Shown: one piece after another, positions 1-6,301 of the stretch
Position numbering within the stretch: position 1 is the stretch's first letter
Layout of the letters: each line of letters begins with the position of its first letter
Assembly (NCBI GenBank): GCA_030671005.1
Contig: DAOVAN010000021.1
Span: 1-15,640, forward strand
Reading direction: 5' to 3'
Length of the DNA stretch: 15,640 nt
From: Caldifarciminota bacterium
GTDB taxonomy: Bacteria > Hydrothermota > Tepidihabitantia > SM23-42
Program-made: the position numbers and the translations under genes
The notes under the pieces: model-generated
Databases searched by the model: none
What the model was told of the DNA's origin: nothing
Seen by the model: the letters and a program-made list of their open reading frames with translations, nothing else

Positions 1-818
1 GTTTGACTCACATCGTATACGTATATCGAATCCCGGTCATAACATGATACCCATAGACGTTCCGTGACCGAATCATGAGCGAGCCCGCAGGGATACGAAG
101 CGGGTGTCGCTGCCCACTGATCAAACCAAGTACCAGAACTAAAATTCCAGGCGTTGACATAGTTCGACCCATAATCACCATCAGAACTCCATAATTGTGT
201 ACCACCGCGTCTGAGGTATACAAGACCGAAAGGCCTTACGTTCGGTGATAAATACGTTGCATGGATCGAATCTATCACCAGGCCCGAATCTATATCAATG
301 ACCGAGATGTAAGGTTCATTGCCACGCACTGCATAGAGATATGTGCCATCCCAAGCCAGGCCGAATGTCATCTGAGTGGGAGCCGGAAAACTTGCATTAA
401 TGATCATCGTGGTTGGATCCAACTGATAAATCGTACCGGACAAATAGACTGAATGCCACAGGTATTGACCATCCCAAGCCAAACCACAGGGATGGCCACT
501 GACACCAGGAAAACTATCAATAACCGTGCCGCTATCCGCGTCTAGTTTATAGATCTTGGGGCCGAACGCACTATTTCCGTCACCACTATTCGCCACCCAG
601 AGAAACTCGCCATCGTATGCCAGATCACGCATTGCGCTATCCGGTGCAGCAAAGGCATTGATCAGGGGTGGTGTCTGCCTGAGCACCCCAGGCCCCTCAT
701 CGACTCCACTATTCTGGAAATCACAATCGGGCCGGGATGCATCAATCCCGGCATTTACAACTCCTGTGACCCAGAACAACAAACCACACACGCATAGAGC
801 AAATTTCATAAAACCCAT
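1..818 (-). CDS. Secreted beta-propeller-like repeat protein, C-terminus beyond the window
   Basis: Reading the minus strand from ATG at 818 gives an open frame of 272 codons that runs off the left edge, so the gene is 3'-partial. The start is preceded by AAAGGGGATAG, a ribosome site like that of the SDR gene at 2009; in-frame ATGs at 833 and 809 are alternatives. Residues 1-23 form a signal peptide (hydrophobic core, then VNA before Gly24). The mature part has about five units roughly 45 residues apart with the pattern xGLAWDGxYLW (near residues 66, 111, 152, 197 and 244), each followed by an acidic turn and a strand such as IYQLDP or ISVIDIDSG. This is the rhythm of YVTN/Vgb/glutamine-cyclotransferase-like propeller blades. 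It is exported and probably binds a ligand or another protein; no catalytic residues are recognised. It is the last visible gene of the SDR / SnoaL cluster, 40 nt after the SnoaL gene. A sorting domain could lie in the missing C-terminus. Confidence 0.8.
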   Translation of the reverse strand, partial: MGFMKFALCVCGLLFWVTGVVNAGIDASRPDCDFQNSGVDEGPGVLRQTPPLINAFAAPDSAMRDLAYDGEFLWVANSGDGNSAFGPKIYKLDADSGTVIDSFPGVSGHPCGLAWDGQYLWHSVYLSGTIYQLDPTTMIINASFPAPTQMTFGLAWDGTYLYAVRGNEPYISVIDIDSGLVIDSIHATYLSPNVRPFGLVYLRRGGTQLWSSDGDYGSNYVNAWNFSSGTWFDQWAATPASYPCGLAHDSVTERLWVSCYDRDSIYVYDVSQ

Positions 819-858
819 TCTATCCCCTTTCATGAGCCTGACACTCAGCTCCTGAGAA

Positions 859-1242
859 TTAATATGTTTCCGACAAGCCTTCGGCAATTCGCCACGCTGG
901 GGCTTCGGTGTTCTCTCCCCAGTATTCGGTAATCTCAGTAATCAAGCCGTCTTTGAATTTAAAAAACGACGTCGCATAAAAGTTCTGTTTTTTCTCTTTC
1001 GAATAAACGCGTACGACAGATATAACCAAATCATCTTTGGACACGATATCCACAATATCTATATACCACCTACCCGGATAACGCTTGTTCACACCGATCA
1101 GTTTTTCGCGGCCCCTGAATAGCTCACGGGTGTTGGGCCAGTAAACATTACAATCGGGATGCAGCAACCCGGCCACATCATCGTAGCGGGCATCGTCGAA
1201 AATCTGCCAGAATTCCTTCACCCGCTCTGCATTCGCGCCCAT
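859..1242 (-). CDS. SnoaL-like / NTF2-superfamily protein
   Basis: This 127-residue protein has the size and pattern of a SnoaL-like NTF2-fold protein. An N-terminal helix (RVKEFWQIFDDARYDDVAGLLHPDC) is followed by strands containing YWPNTRELFRGREKLIGV and the typical end FFKFKDGLITEITEYWGE. The fold makes a cone-shaped pocket. Members are small isomerases, cyclases or hydrolases, or only bind a ligand, so the substrate cannot be read from sequence. The gene starts 8 nt after the SDR stop with TAGGA as ribosome site, so the two are probably cotranscribed and may act on the same small molecule. The family assignment is firm and the function is unknown. Confidence 0.82.
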   Translation of the reverse strand: MGANAERVKEFWQIFDDARYDDVAGLLHPDCNVYWPNTRELFRGREKLIGVNKRYPGRWYIDIVDIVSKDDLVISVVRVYSKEKKQNFYATSFFKFKDGLITEITEYWGENTEAPAWRIAEGLSETY

Positions 1243-1250
1243 GTCAATTC

Positions 1251-2009
1251 CTAGCGTACGTAACTCGCTGCATTGATATCAATTGCACAACCCGTAGCAT
1301 GATCCATTAGTCCACTAGCAAGAAAAACTACGGTTGGTGCAACATCTTCTGGTTTCGTCAGTTCATTTAAAGCCAATTCACCCATTATTGACCCGTCGCC
1401 ATGTTCTCTTATGTACTCATCTACTATTGGGGTCCTAACAAACCCGGGTGCAACAACAAACGATTTAACATTATGCTTACCATAAGTCCGCGCGATTGTC
1501 CTGCTCAAGGCAACCATGCCCCCTTTCGAAGCAGCATATGCGAAATAATCCTCATAGTCACCACGAAATGCCGCCCTCGAGGCAATGTGGATGATTCTTC
1601 CGCCCTTGTGCTGCTTGAAATAATTCACTGCTTCCCGGGAAAGGACACCGGCTGCACCAAGGTTAATCGCAATCGTTTTGTCCCACTTGACTAACCACTC
1701 ATCAATACTCTCTTCATTGGGCGAACGCAAGTACACACCTGAGTTGTTCACTAATACGTCGAACCTGCCATAGGTACGGACCACGTCGTGAAATAGCGCG
1801 GCGCCATTCTTTGGCTGTGAAAGATCGGCATGAAATGGTTTCGAGTCATTACCCACCTCTACGGCCAGCCTTTTTGCCCCCTCTGCTTTTTGATTATAGT
1901 GAATCGCGACGGTCGCGCCACACTCAGCCAGGTGGCGGACTATTGGCGCGCCAATACCCCCGGCTGCGCCCGTTACTAGTATTACATTGCCGCTTAAATC
2001 GATTTTCAT
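1251..2009 (-). CDS. Short-chain dehydrogenase/reductase (SDR), FabG-like
   Basis: This is a classical SDR of 252 residues, the normal length for the family. The cofactor motif TGAAGGIG is at 13-20. NNSG, a variant of NNAG, is at 88-91. The catalytic triad is Ser144 (HIAS), Tyr158 and Lys162 (YAASK). PGFVRTP follows at 188-194, and the C-terminal ATGCAIDINAASYV matches the usual GxxIxVDGG end. HYN after the second strand hints at NADP(H), but this is inferred. It would oxidise or reduce an alcohol/ketone in the cytoplasm; the substrate is unknown. The start has AAGGGGATA as a good ribosome site. It leads a three-gene cluster with a SnoaL-like and a secreted propeller protein, 110 nt after the LapA-like gene. 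Confidence 0.88.
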   Translation of the reverse strand: MKIDLSGNVILVTGAAGGIGAPIVRHLAECGATVAIHYNQKAEGAKRLAVEVGNDSKPFHADLSQPKNGAALFHDVVRTYGRFDVLVNNSGVYLRSPNEESIDEWLVKWDKTIAINLGAAGVLSREAVNYFKQHKGGRIIHIASRAAFRGDYEDYFAYAASKGGMVALSRTIARTYGKHNVKSFVVAPGFVRTPIVDEYIREHGDGSIMGELALNELTKPEDVAPTVVFLASGLMDHATGCAIDINAASYVR

Positions 2010-2030
2010 CTTATCCCCTTAACACGCTGA

Positions 2031-2060
2031 ACACACAGAATACCTGCATAAATTGTGTGT
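2031..2060. promoter_or_regulatory. Inverted repeat in the leader of the SDR gene
   Basis: ACACACA (2031-2037) and TGTGTGT (2054-2060) form a perfect 7-bp inverted repeat with a 16-nt spacer. It lies about 20 nt upstream of the SDR start. It could be an operator or an mRNA hairpin. Simple CA/TG repeats pair easily by chance, so confidence is low. Confidence 0.25.
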
Positions 2061-2119
2061 ACTAATAAACGCTTAGACAATACCCCTGGTAAACACAGAA
2101 GGACTGCTCTAGAAGTACC

Positions 2120-2335
2120 CTAAGATTTCCCTGACGTTGCAGGTGTCTTTCTTGTAGCCTTAGCGAGCACAAAACCGATCCCAAAACCAATAGCCAACAT
2201 CAGTACGACGAGCACGATTTGAGACATCCAGATCTGCCAGAACAAGAGTTGAAGCGGTACGACCCTGGTATTCTGCACAATGAGTACCAAGGCGATAATC
2301 GCAAGGACGATAATAAAGATGGTTTTTGCTTTCAC
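2120..2335 (-). CDS. LapA family (DUF1049) small membrane protein
   Basis: This 71-residue protein starts at GTG (2335) behind a near-perfect ribosome site, AAAGGAGG plus four bases. It has two membrane segments, about residues 4-20 and 39-58. QNTRVVPLQLLFWQ lies between them and a basic tail (KATRKTPATSGKS) follows. The pattern TM - QN(T/x)xxVxxxFL - TM is that of the LapA/DUF1049 family. In E. coli LapA is linked to lipopolysaccharide assembly; in most bacteria the role is untested. The gene has its own strong promoter at 2401-2428 and seems to be transcribed alone or with the SDR genes that follow. Confidence 0.82.
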   Translation of the reverse strand: MKAKTIFIIVLAIIALVLIVQNTRVVPLQLLFWQIWMSQIVLVVLMLAIGFGIGFVLAKATRKTPATSGKS

Positions 2336-2400
2336 GTATCCTCCTTTAGTTTCTTCAAATCAAAACTGTATGACCACAACCAATCTTGGATTCCTCAGCA

Positions 2401-2428
2401 ATTATAAACAACAAACCTTTGGTGTCAA
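2401..2428 (-). promoter_or_regulatory. Near-consensus sigma-70 promoter of the LapA-like gene
   Basis: On the minus strand TTGACA (2428-2423) is separated by 16 bp from TATAAT (2406-2401). Both hexamers match the housekeeping consensus exactly. The expected transcription start near 2394 leaves a leader of about 60 nt before the GTG at 2335. Confidence 0.75.
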
Positions 2429-2471
2429 TTGATGGGAGTAACGAAGAGTGATCAGCGCCGGCGAGACCTAG

Positions 2472-2954
2472 CTAGCGCCGAATCTGTGTTAGAGTATACA
2501 TTGAAGCGAAAAAAACGGCGATATAGCAAAATCCAAATATGACGACAAACGCATTGAATGGAGCCAACTGACCCAGTAGTCCTGCCAGCCCGCTCGAATA
2601 TTTACTCAAATCTAGAACAGATGAAAGCGGAAACTTTAGCAGAACCGGCAGCAGTATCATGCTGACAATGGTTGCAGTCACGCCATATACTGCCATACGG
2701 AAGGCGTACAGCCAGAAAGAACGCACATCTCTTGCCTGCCGCAACTGCAAACGCGCCTTTATTCGGTTTTCGATAAATCCAGGATCCAACTCAGCTGATA
2801 GCTCATTTTCGATCGCCATTTCAACCTGCAATTCATGCTGACATATCTCACACGATTTCAAATGTGCCTCAAACACCGCTTTCTCTTCCTCGGTTAACTG
2901 ATTCAGCCGATAATCAACTATCTTTTCAGCATGTTGACAAGAGTTCATGTTCAT
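2472..2954 (-). CDS. Anti-sigma factor with N-terminal zf-HC2 zinc finger
   Basis: This 160-residue protein begins with an anti-sigma zinc-finger domain. His31, Cys35 and Cys38 form the HxxxCxxC motif of ZAS/zf-HC2 proteins, and Cys6 is probably the fourth ligand. After a basic helical linker there are two hydrophobic segments, about residues 80-106 and 134-153. It would hold the neighbouring ECF sigma factor at the inner membrane until a signal releases it. The start overlaps the end of the sigma gene by 29 nt and has its own ribosome site, GGAAGGAT, inside the sigma coding sequence, so the two are translationally coupled. The signal is not evident because there is no large extracytoplasmic domain. 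Confidence 0.87.
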   Translation of the reverse strand: MNMNSCQHAEKIVDYRLNQLTEEEKAVFEAHLKSCEICQHELQVEMAIENELSAELDPGFIENRIKARLQLRQARDVRSFWLYAFRMAVYGVTATIVSMILLPVLLKFPLSSVLDLSKYSSGLAGLLGQLAPFNAFVVIFGFCYIAVFFASMYTLTQIRR

Positions 2955-3483
2955 ATCCTTCCAAATATTTTCTCAGCCTTTTACGGGCGCGGTGCACGCA
3001 AACCTTAATGTTGTTCTCCGACATCTTCATTACTCGCGCCACTTCACCGAGACTCAATCCCTGATAGTAAGTGAGCGTAAGAAGCATCCGGTCTTTCTCT
3101 GACAGCTTTGCCATTGCATCCTGGATTATCACACGTTTCCTGGTAATTTCAATATTCGAATGACCATGTAGCTCTTTGATTTCCTCAAAAGAAACAGTTC
3201 GCTTTCTCTTCACCTTACGAAAATAATCACGCACGACATTTCGCGCAATTGTACACATCCACGGCTTGAAGTGTTCAGCATTCTTCACTTTTCTAATATT
3301 CATGAAGACCTTGATAAATGTCTCCTGGGTCAGATCCTGACTTGTGTGATAGTCATTAGTCATACGCAAAATGATCGTGAAAACCAACCCCTTATGAATA
3401 GTGATGAGCTCGGTCATCGCCCGCTCATCACCATCCCGAGCACTTTGGATCAGGTGCCCAACATCAGCCAGTCTCGATTCCAA
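2926..3483 (-). CDS. ECF-type sigma-70 family RNA polymerase sigma factor
   Basis: This 185-residue protein has only regions 2 and 4, as ECF sigma factors do. Region 2 is about 25-92, with SQDLTQETFIKVF at 48-60 and WMCTIARNVVRDYFRK at 75-90. Region 4 is about 122-173, with LSEKDRMLLTLTYYQGLSLGEVA and the helix-turn-helix end SENNIKVCVHRARKRLRKYL. The start is TTG at 3483; no ATG lies closer than codon 23, which would remove part of the first helix. The TTG is the second codon after the TAA of the upstream membrane gene, in the same frame. The upstream GGAG is about 15 nt away, so initiation probably depends on coupling. It directs RNA polymerase to an unknown regulon and is paired with the anti-sigma gene that follows. 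Confidence 0.88.
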   Translation of the reverse strand: MESRLADVGHLIQSARDGDERAMTELITIHKGLVFTIILRMTNDYHTSQDLTQETFIKVFMNIRKVKNAEHFKPWMCTIARNVVRDYFRKVKRKRTVSFEEIKELHGHSNIEITRKRVIIQDAMAKLSEKDRMLLTLTYYQGLSLGEVARVMKMSENNIKVCVHRARKRLRKYLEGYEHELLSTC

Positions 3484-3486
3484 AGA

Positions 3487-3867
3487 TTATTCGGTTTTCT
3501 CCTTCTTTCTCGTTATCAAATAGGCTACCACTAGCGAAATCCCGAGTATGGTTATGAGAGCAGATGCAGAGAGCATGCCAGGTGTGGCTCCAGAAGGCAG
3601 GAATATGGCCATAACTGCCAGACCTACGCCCACTCCAATAACAATGATACCACTTTTTATAAGGCCCTTACCATTACCCTTCACCTGCTTCGCTTCGACT
3701 GCAAACAAACTCTTTATCTCATCAGCATTCTTTCCCAGTTCGATTGCCTTAATCATAGCGTCATAATGCTTCTTTCGCTTCATATATTGGGCGAAAATCG
3801 CGATGATTATGATTGTCGCGGGTATAGAAAGTGATATTACAAGAGCAGCAGCTCCAGTTTCGTCCAT
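3487..3867 (-). CDS. Small membrane protein, DUF6249-like, upstream of the ECF sigma gene
   Basis: This 126-residue protein starts at ATG 3867, chosen because AAAGGAGG lies four bases upstream; an in-frame codon at 3885 lacks this. It has a first membrane helix at about residues 8-28 and a short charged segment (QYMKRKKHYDAMIKAIELGK). A Lys-rich linker follows, then two more helices (about 73-90 and 98-117), and the protein ends in RKKEKTE. TM, then a RKxxHxAMIKAIELGK segment, then a TM pair is the layout of small proteins annotated DUF6249 that often sit beside ECF sigma factors. The function is unknown; the position suggests a role in envelope signalling. It is first in the operon with sigma and anti-sigma genes. 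The family name is from memory and moderately sure. Confidence 0.72.
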   Translation of the reverse strand: MDETGAAALVISLSIPATIIIIAIFAQYMKRKKHYDAMIKAIELGKNADEIKSLFAVEAKQVKGNGKGLIKSGIIVIGVGVGLAVMAIFLPSGATPGMLSASALITILGISLVVAYLITRKKEKTE

Positions 3868-3915
3868 GATACCTCCTTTATACACTAAACGTAGACAACA
3901 CGGTTTTGGTTACAC

Positions 3916-3937
3916 CCCCCAACCCGGGGGACAGGCT
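3916..3937. repeat. GC-rich hairpin with a GGGGACAGGCT motif between two operons
   Basis: CCCCC (3916-3920) and GGGGG (3926-3930) can form a 5-bp stem with a 5-nt loop. The right arm runs into GGGGACAGGCT (3927-3937), the same 11 bases found in both arms of the element at 15409-15521. The site lies between the end of the homocysteine methyltransferase gene and the start of the small membrane protein gene. No T-tract follows on either strand, so it does not look like a classical terminator. It may be a remnant of a dispersed palindromic repeat family. Confidence 0.4.
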
Positions 3938-3986
3938 CCGTCTGCGACGAGAGTAAACATACACTTTTATACCTTTTCATCATGAA

Positions 3987-4886
3987 TCAACTCGCTCCGC
4001 GCTTGCAGGAGTCTACTGTCCTTCTAAACGCCCTGATGTGCGCGGGTGTTGTACCGCAGCAGCCACCGATGATCAATACACCGAGAGAAATCAATTGCCC
4101 AACCTTCTCGGCCATGAACTCTGGTGTTTCTGGGTATATGACCTCATCACCTTTCAACTCAGGGATACCAGCATTTGCCTGGATTATGATCGGCAGCTTT
4201 GTGCAACGCTTGAACGCCTGGGCAATGGAGATCATCTTCTCAATACCGTTTCCACAATTCGAGCCGACAATATCAGCACCTGCCGCCTGGAGTCCTTTTG
4301 CCGCCTGCTCGACCGTCACGCCCATCACCGTAAAGAAGCCTTTGGGTGTCTCATCAAAGGTCATCGTTGCCATCACCGGAACCGATGGGGCAACCGCCTT
4401 TGCCGCCTTAACGGCGGATGTGGCTTCATGTAAATCCGTCATTGTCTCAACACAGATGATATCGACCCCGGCCTCAACGAGTGCACTCATCTGTCTCCTG
4501 AAAGACTCACTCATCTCTTCCGGTTCAACTTCACCATATGGTTTCAGGAATCTACCTGTCGGTCCACACGAGCCGGAAACATACGCCCGGTCTCCTACTG
4601 CTTTTCTTACGGCAAGAACCGCATTTCTATTGATCTCTCCGACTCTCTTCTGGAGTGAATACGACGCGAGTTTCAAACCCGATGCGCCGAAGGTGTTGGT
4701 CTGAATGATATCGGCCCCAGCATCGAGGTATTCTCGTGCGATTTCTTGCAGCACATCGCCGCGCGTAAGGTTGAAGGATTCAGGCGGCTGTCCTAATTGA
4801 AGGCCGCGCTCCATCAGCATCGTGCCAATTGCGCCGTCAGCCACCAGAACCTCGCCGGCCCCCAGCCGCCGGATCAAATGCTCCAC
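3987..4886 (-). CDS. Homocysteine S-methyltransferase family protein (MetH N-terminal domain homologue)
   Basis: This 299-residue protein is a complete homocysteine-binding TIM barrel, equivalent to the first domain of cobalamin-dependent methionine synthase. DGAIGTML is at 17-24 and DIIQTNTFGA at 59-68. The zinc thiolate ligands are Cys211 (GSNCGNG) and Cys276/Cys277 (GGCCGTTP). It activates a thiol, normally homocysteine, for attack on methylcobalamin. It starts at GTG (4886), one base after the stop of the corrinoid protein gene, with AAGGAG as ribosome site. There is no methyl-tetrahydrofolate-binding domain in the protein, and no gene for one in the window. The adjacent corrinoid protein and MttB-family enzyme suggest methyl transfer from an amine or betaine to homocysteine. 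Another thiol acceptor cannot be excluded. Confidence 0.88.
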   Translation of the reverse strand: MEHLIRRLGAGEVLVADGAIGTMLMERGLQLGQPPESFNLTRGDVLQEIAREYLDAGADIIQTNTFGASGLKLASYSLQKRVGEINRNAVLAVRKAVGDRAYVSGSCGPTGRFLKPYGEVEPEEMSESFRRQMSALVEAGVDIICVETMTDLHEATSAVKAAKAVAPSVPVMATMTFDETPKGFFTVMGVTVEQAAKGLQAAGADIVGSNCGNGIEKMISIAQAFKRCTKLPIIIQANAGIPELKGDEVIYPETPEFMAEKVGQLISLGVLIIGGCCGTTPAHIRAFRRTVDSCKRGAS

Positions 4887-4887
4887 G

Positions 4888-5526
4888 CTACTCCTTCTCC
4901 ATCAGTCTCTTTATACAGTCGACCGAGTTCATACTATCATAACCATAGGCATCAGCGCCTATCTGCTCGGCGAATTCTGCGCTGACCGGCGCACCCCCGA
5001 TAATGGTTTTTATCTTCCCCTGCAAACCCTCCTTTCTCAGAAGGTCAATAACACGCTTCATGACGACCATCGTCGTCGTCAGGAGCGCAGACATACCAAT
5101 CACTCTGGCCTTCTCTTTCCTGGCCGTCTCGACAAATTTTTTGGGAGACACATCTTTGCCAAGGTCAATAACATCAAATCCCGCACCCCGTAGCATGATG
5201 CTGACCAGATTCTTACCTATATCGTGAATATCTCCTTGCACCGTACCCATCACGACCCTGCCCAGGGTCGGTATGCCATCTTTCAAGAATAATGGCTTCA
5301 GTATATCCATACCCGCATACATTGCCTTTGCCGCCAGTAACACCTCAGGAAGAAACAAGTCGTGACTCCTGTACTTCTCACCAACAATATTCATACCCGC
5401 GATCAAGCCTTTATCGAGCACATCCTTGGGCAATATCTCTTTTTCAATGGCCTGTTTTGTCAGCGCTGCGACTTTCTCACCGTTCCCACTTTGTAATACC
5501 TCTGATATTTCCTGTAATATCTGCAT
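4888..5526 (-). CDS. Methyltransferase cognate corrinoid protein (MttC/MtbC/MetH-B12-like)
   Basis: This 212-residue protein has the two parts of a corrinoid shuttle protein. A helical cap domain occupies about 1-88 (EVLLAAKAMYAGMDILKPLF). A Rossmann-like B12-binding domain follows, with GDIHDIGKN at 98-106. His101 of the DxHxxG motif is the lower cobalt ligand; SALLT (146-150) and IGGAP (176-180) contact the nucleotide tail. It carries the methyl group on cobalt between the MttB-family enzyme and the acceptor methyltransferase. It begins one base after the activation-domain gene and ends one base before the homocysteine methyltransferase gene, so all three are coupled. Length and motifs match family members in methylamine and glycine-betaine systems. 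Confidence 0.9.
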   Translation of the reverse strand: MQILQEISEVLQSGNGEKVAALTKQAIEKEILPKDVLDKGLIAGMNIVGEKYRSHDLFLPEVLLAAKAMYAGMDILKPLFLKDGIPTLGRVVMGTVQGDIHDIGKNLVSIMLRGAGFDVIDLGKDVSPKKFVETARKEKARVIGMSALLTTTMVVMKRVIDLLRKEGLQGKIKTIIGGAPVSAEFAEQIGADAYGYDSMNSVDCIKRLMEKE

Positions 5527-5527
5527 A

Positions 5528-6301
5528 CTACTCCTCTATGTCTTTCTTTTCGAGCAACGAGCGTGTCTTTTGGTCATCCCCGGATTTTATTTCTTGCAAG
5601 AACGTCTCTATTCTATGCTGACAGGAATGCGTCTCACACTGACTACAGAACGGATAGTTATCTTCAATAATATGAATCTCTTTCTCCCCCACCAGCAATA
5701 CACCGGAAATGGATTTCAAGGGCGTCATCAGAAAGCTGTCCAAGAGTGTTATGCCTATCTCCGCTGGTCGCAGAAATTCAAACAATTTTTTCTGACCACT
5801 AACATGCCAGCCACAATAGCCAGGGCTATATCTCAGTACGGCTGCCGACTCTGCTACCTTATGTTCTTTCAGCAACAGTGCAAAGTAATGTTTTTCAACA
5901 GCATCGGCGGCCATTTCAGCGCCTGCTGATGCTACCGAGTCTAGCATACTCCCCAACGCGAGTTCCTTGCCTTCAAAGAACTCATTTATCCTATCATGCA
6001 CGGCTTGACCAACCGTAACCGCAAAGAGAGCCAGGCCATCAGCCTTTCTGAATATTTCGGCAACCGGCGTCCTCTTCTCATTTAACGACTCACCTCTGTA
6101 TACATCCACAAATTCAGATTTTGATATATCTGCAAATATACCTGCTGGCTGAGCACATTCTCTAAAAATCTTTGCTGCCTCGCCGAAAAGTGATACTGCA
6201 TTCTGCGGCGGCTTTCTATGTCGTGGAATACCCTGCAAAAACAGTGCATCTGCTTGGGCCGGAACTGTTTCACCAATGGAAATCTTTACTACTCTTCTCA
6301 T
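5528..6301 (-). CDS. Stand-alone MetH-type cobalamin activation-domain protein
   Basis: This 257-residue protein matches the vitamin B12-dependent methionine synthase activation domain. RYSPGY at 157-162 is the RxxxGY motif that binds SAM in MetH. LMTPLKSISG (191-200) corresponds to the LxPxxSVSG segment, and GLALFAVTVG (89-98) is a conserved earlier strand. In MetH this domain uses SAM and an electron to methylate cob(II)alamin and return it to the active cycle. Here it would reactivate the adjacent corrinoid protein, a role filled by RamA in pyrrolysine methylamine systems. The C-terminus adds Cys219, Cys222 and Cys227 (CxxCxxxxC) after the core fold; these may bind a metal or iron-sulfur cluster (inference). 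The start overlaps the MttB-family stop as ATGA. Confidence 0.85.
   Translation of the reverse strand: MRRVVKISIGETVPAQADALFLQGIPRHRKPPQNAVSLFGEAAKIFRECAQPAGIFADISKSEFVDVYRGESLNEKRTPVAEIFRKADGLALFAVTVGQAVHDRINEFFEGKELALGSMLDSVASAGAEMAADAVEKHYFALLLKEHKVAESAAVLRYSPGYCGWHVSGQKKLFEFLRPAEIGITLLDSFLMTPLKSISGVLLVGEKEIHIIEDNYPFCSQCETHSCQHRIETFLQEIKSGDDQKTRSLLEKKDIEE

Noticed and set aside
3916..3930. Rho-independent terminator of the corrinoid operon
   Set aside because: The G5/C5 hairpin has no T-tract on either strand, so it was listed as a repeat instead.
3868..3986. Possible ECF-sigma autoregulatory promoter (AACC ... GTCTAC) before the small membrane protein gene
   Set aside because: The spacing between the AAC-like and TCT-like elements is about five bases shorter than ECF promoters need, so I could not support it.
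3982..4704. A 240-codon plus-strand open frame opposite the homocysteine methyltransferase gene
   Set aside because: It is fully antisense to a gene with clear family motifs, its translation shows no recognisable domain and is rich in Ser/Ala/Pro as expected of a shadow frame.
5426..5929. Plus-strand open frame of 167 codons over the corrinoid and activation-domain genes
   Set aside because: Antisense to two coupled genes with strong motifs, no ribosome site, and low-complexity hydrophobic/aromatic composition.
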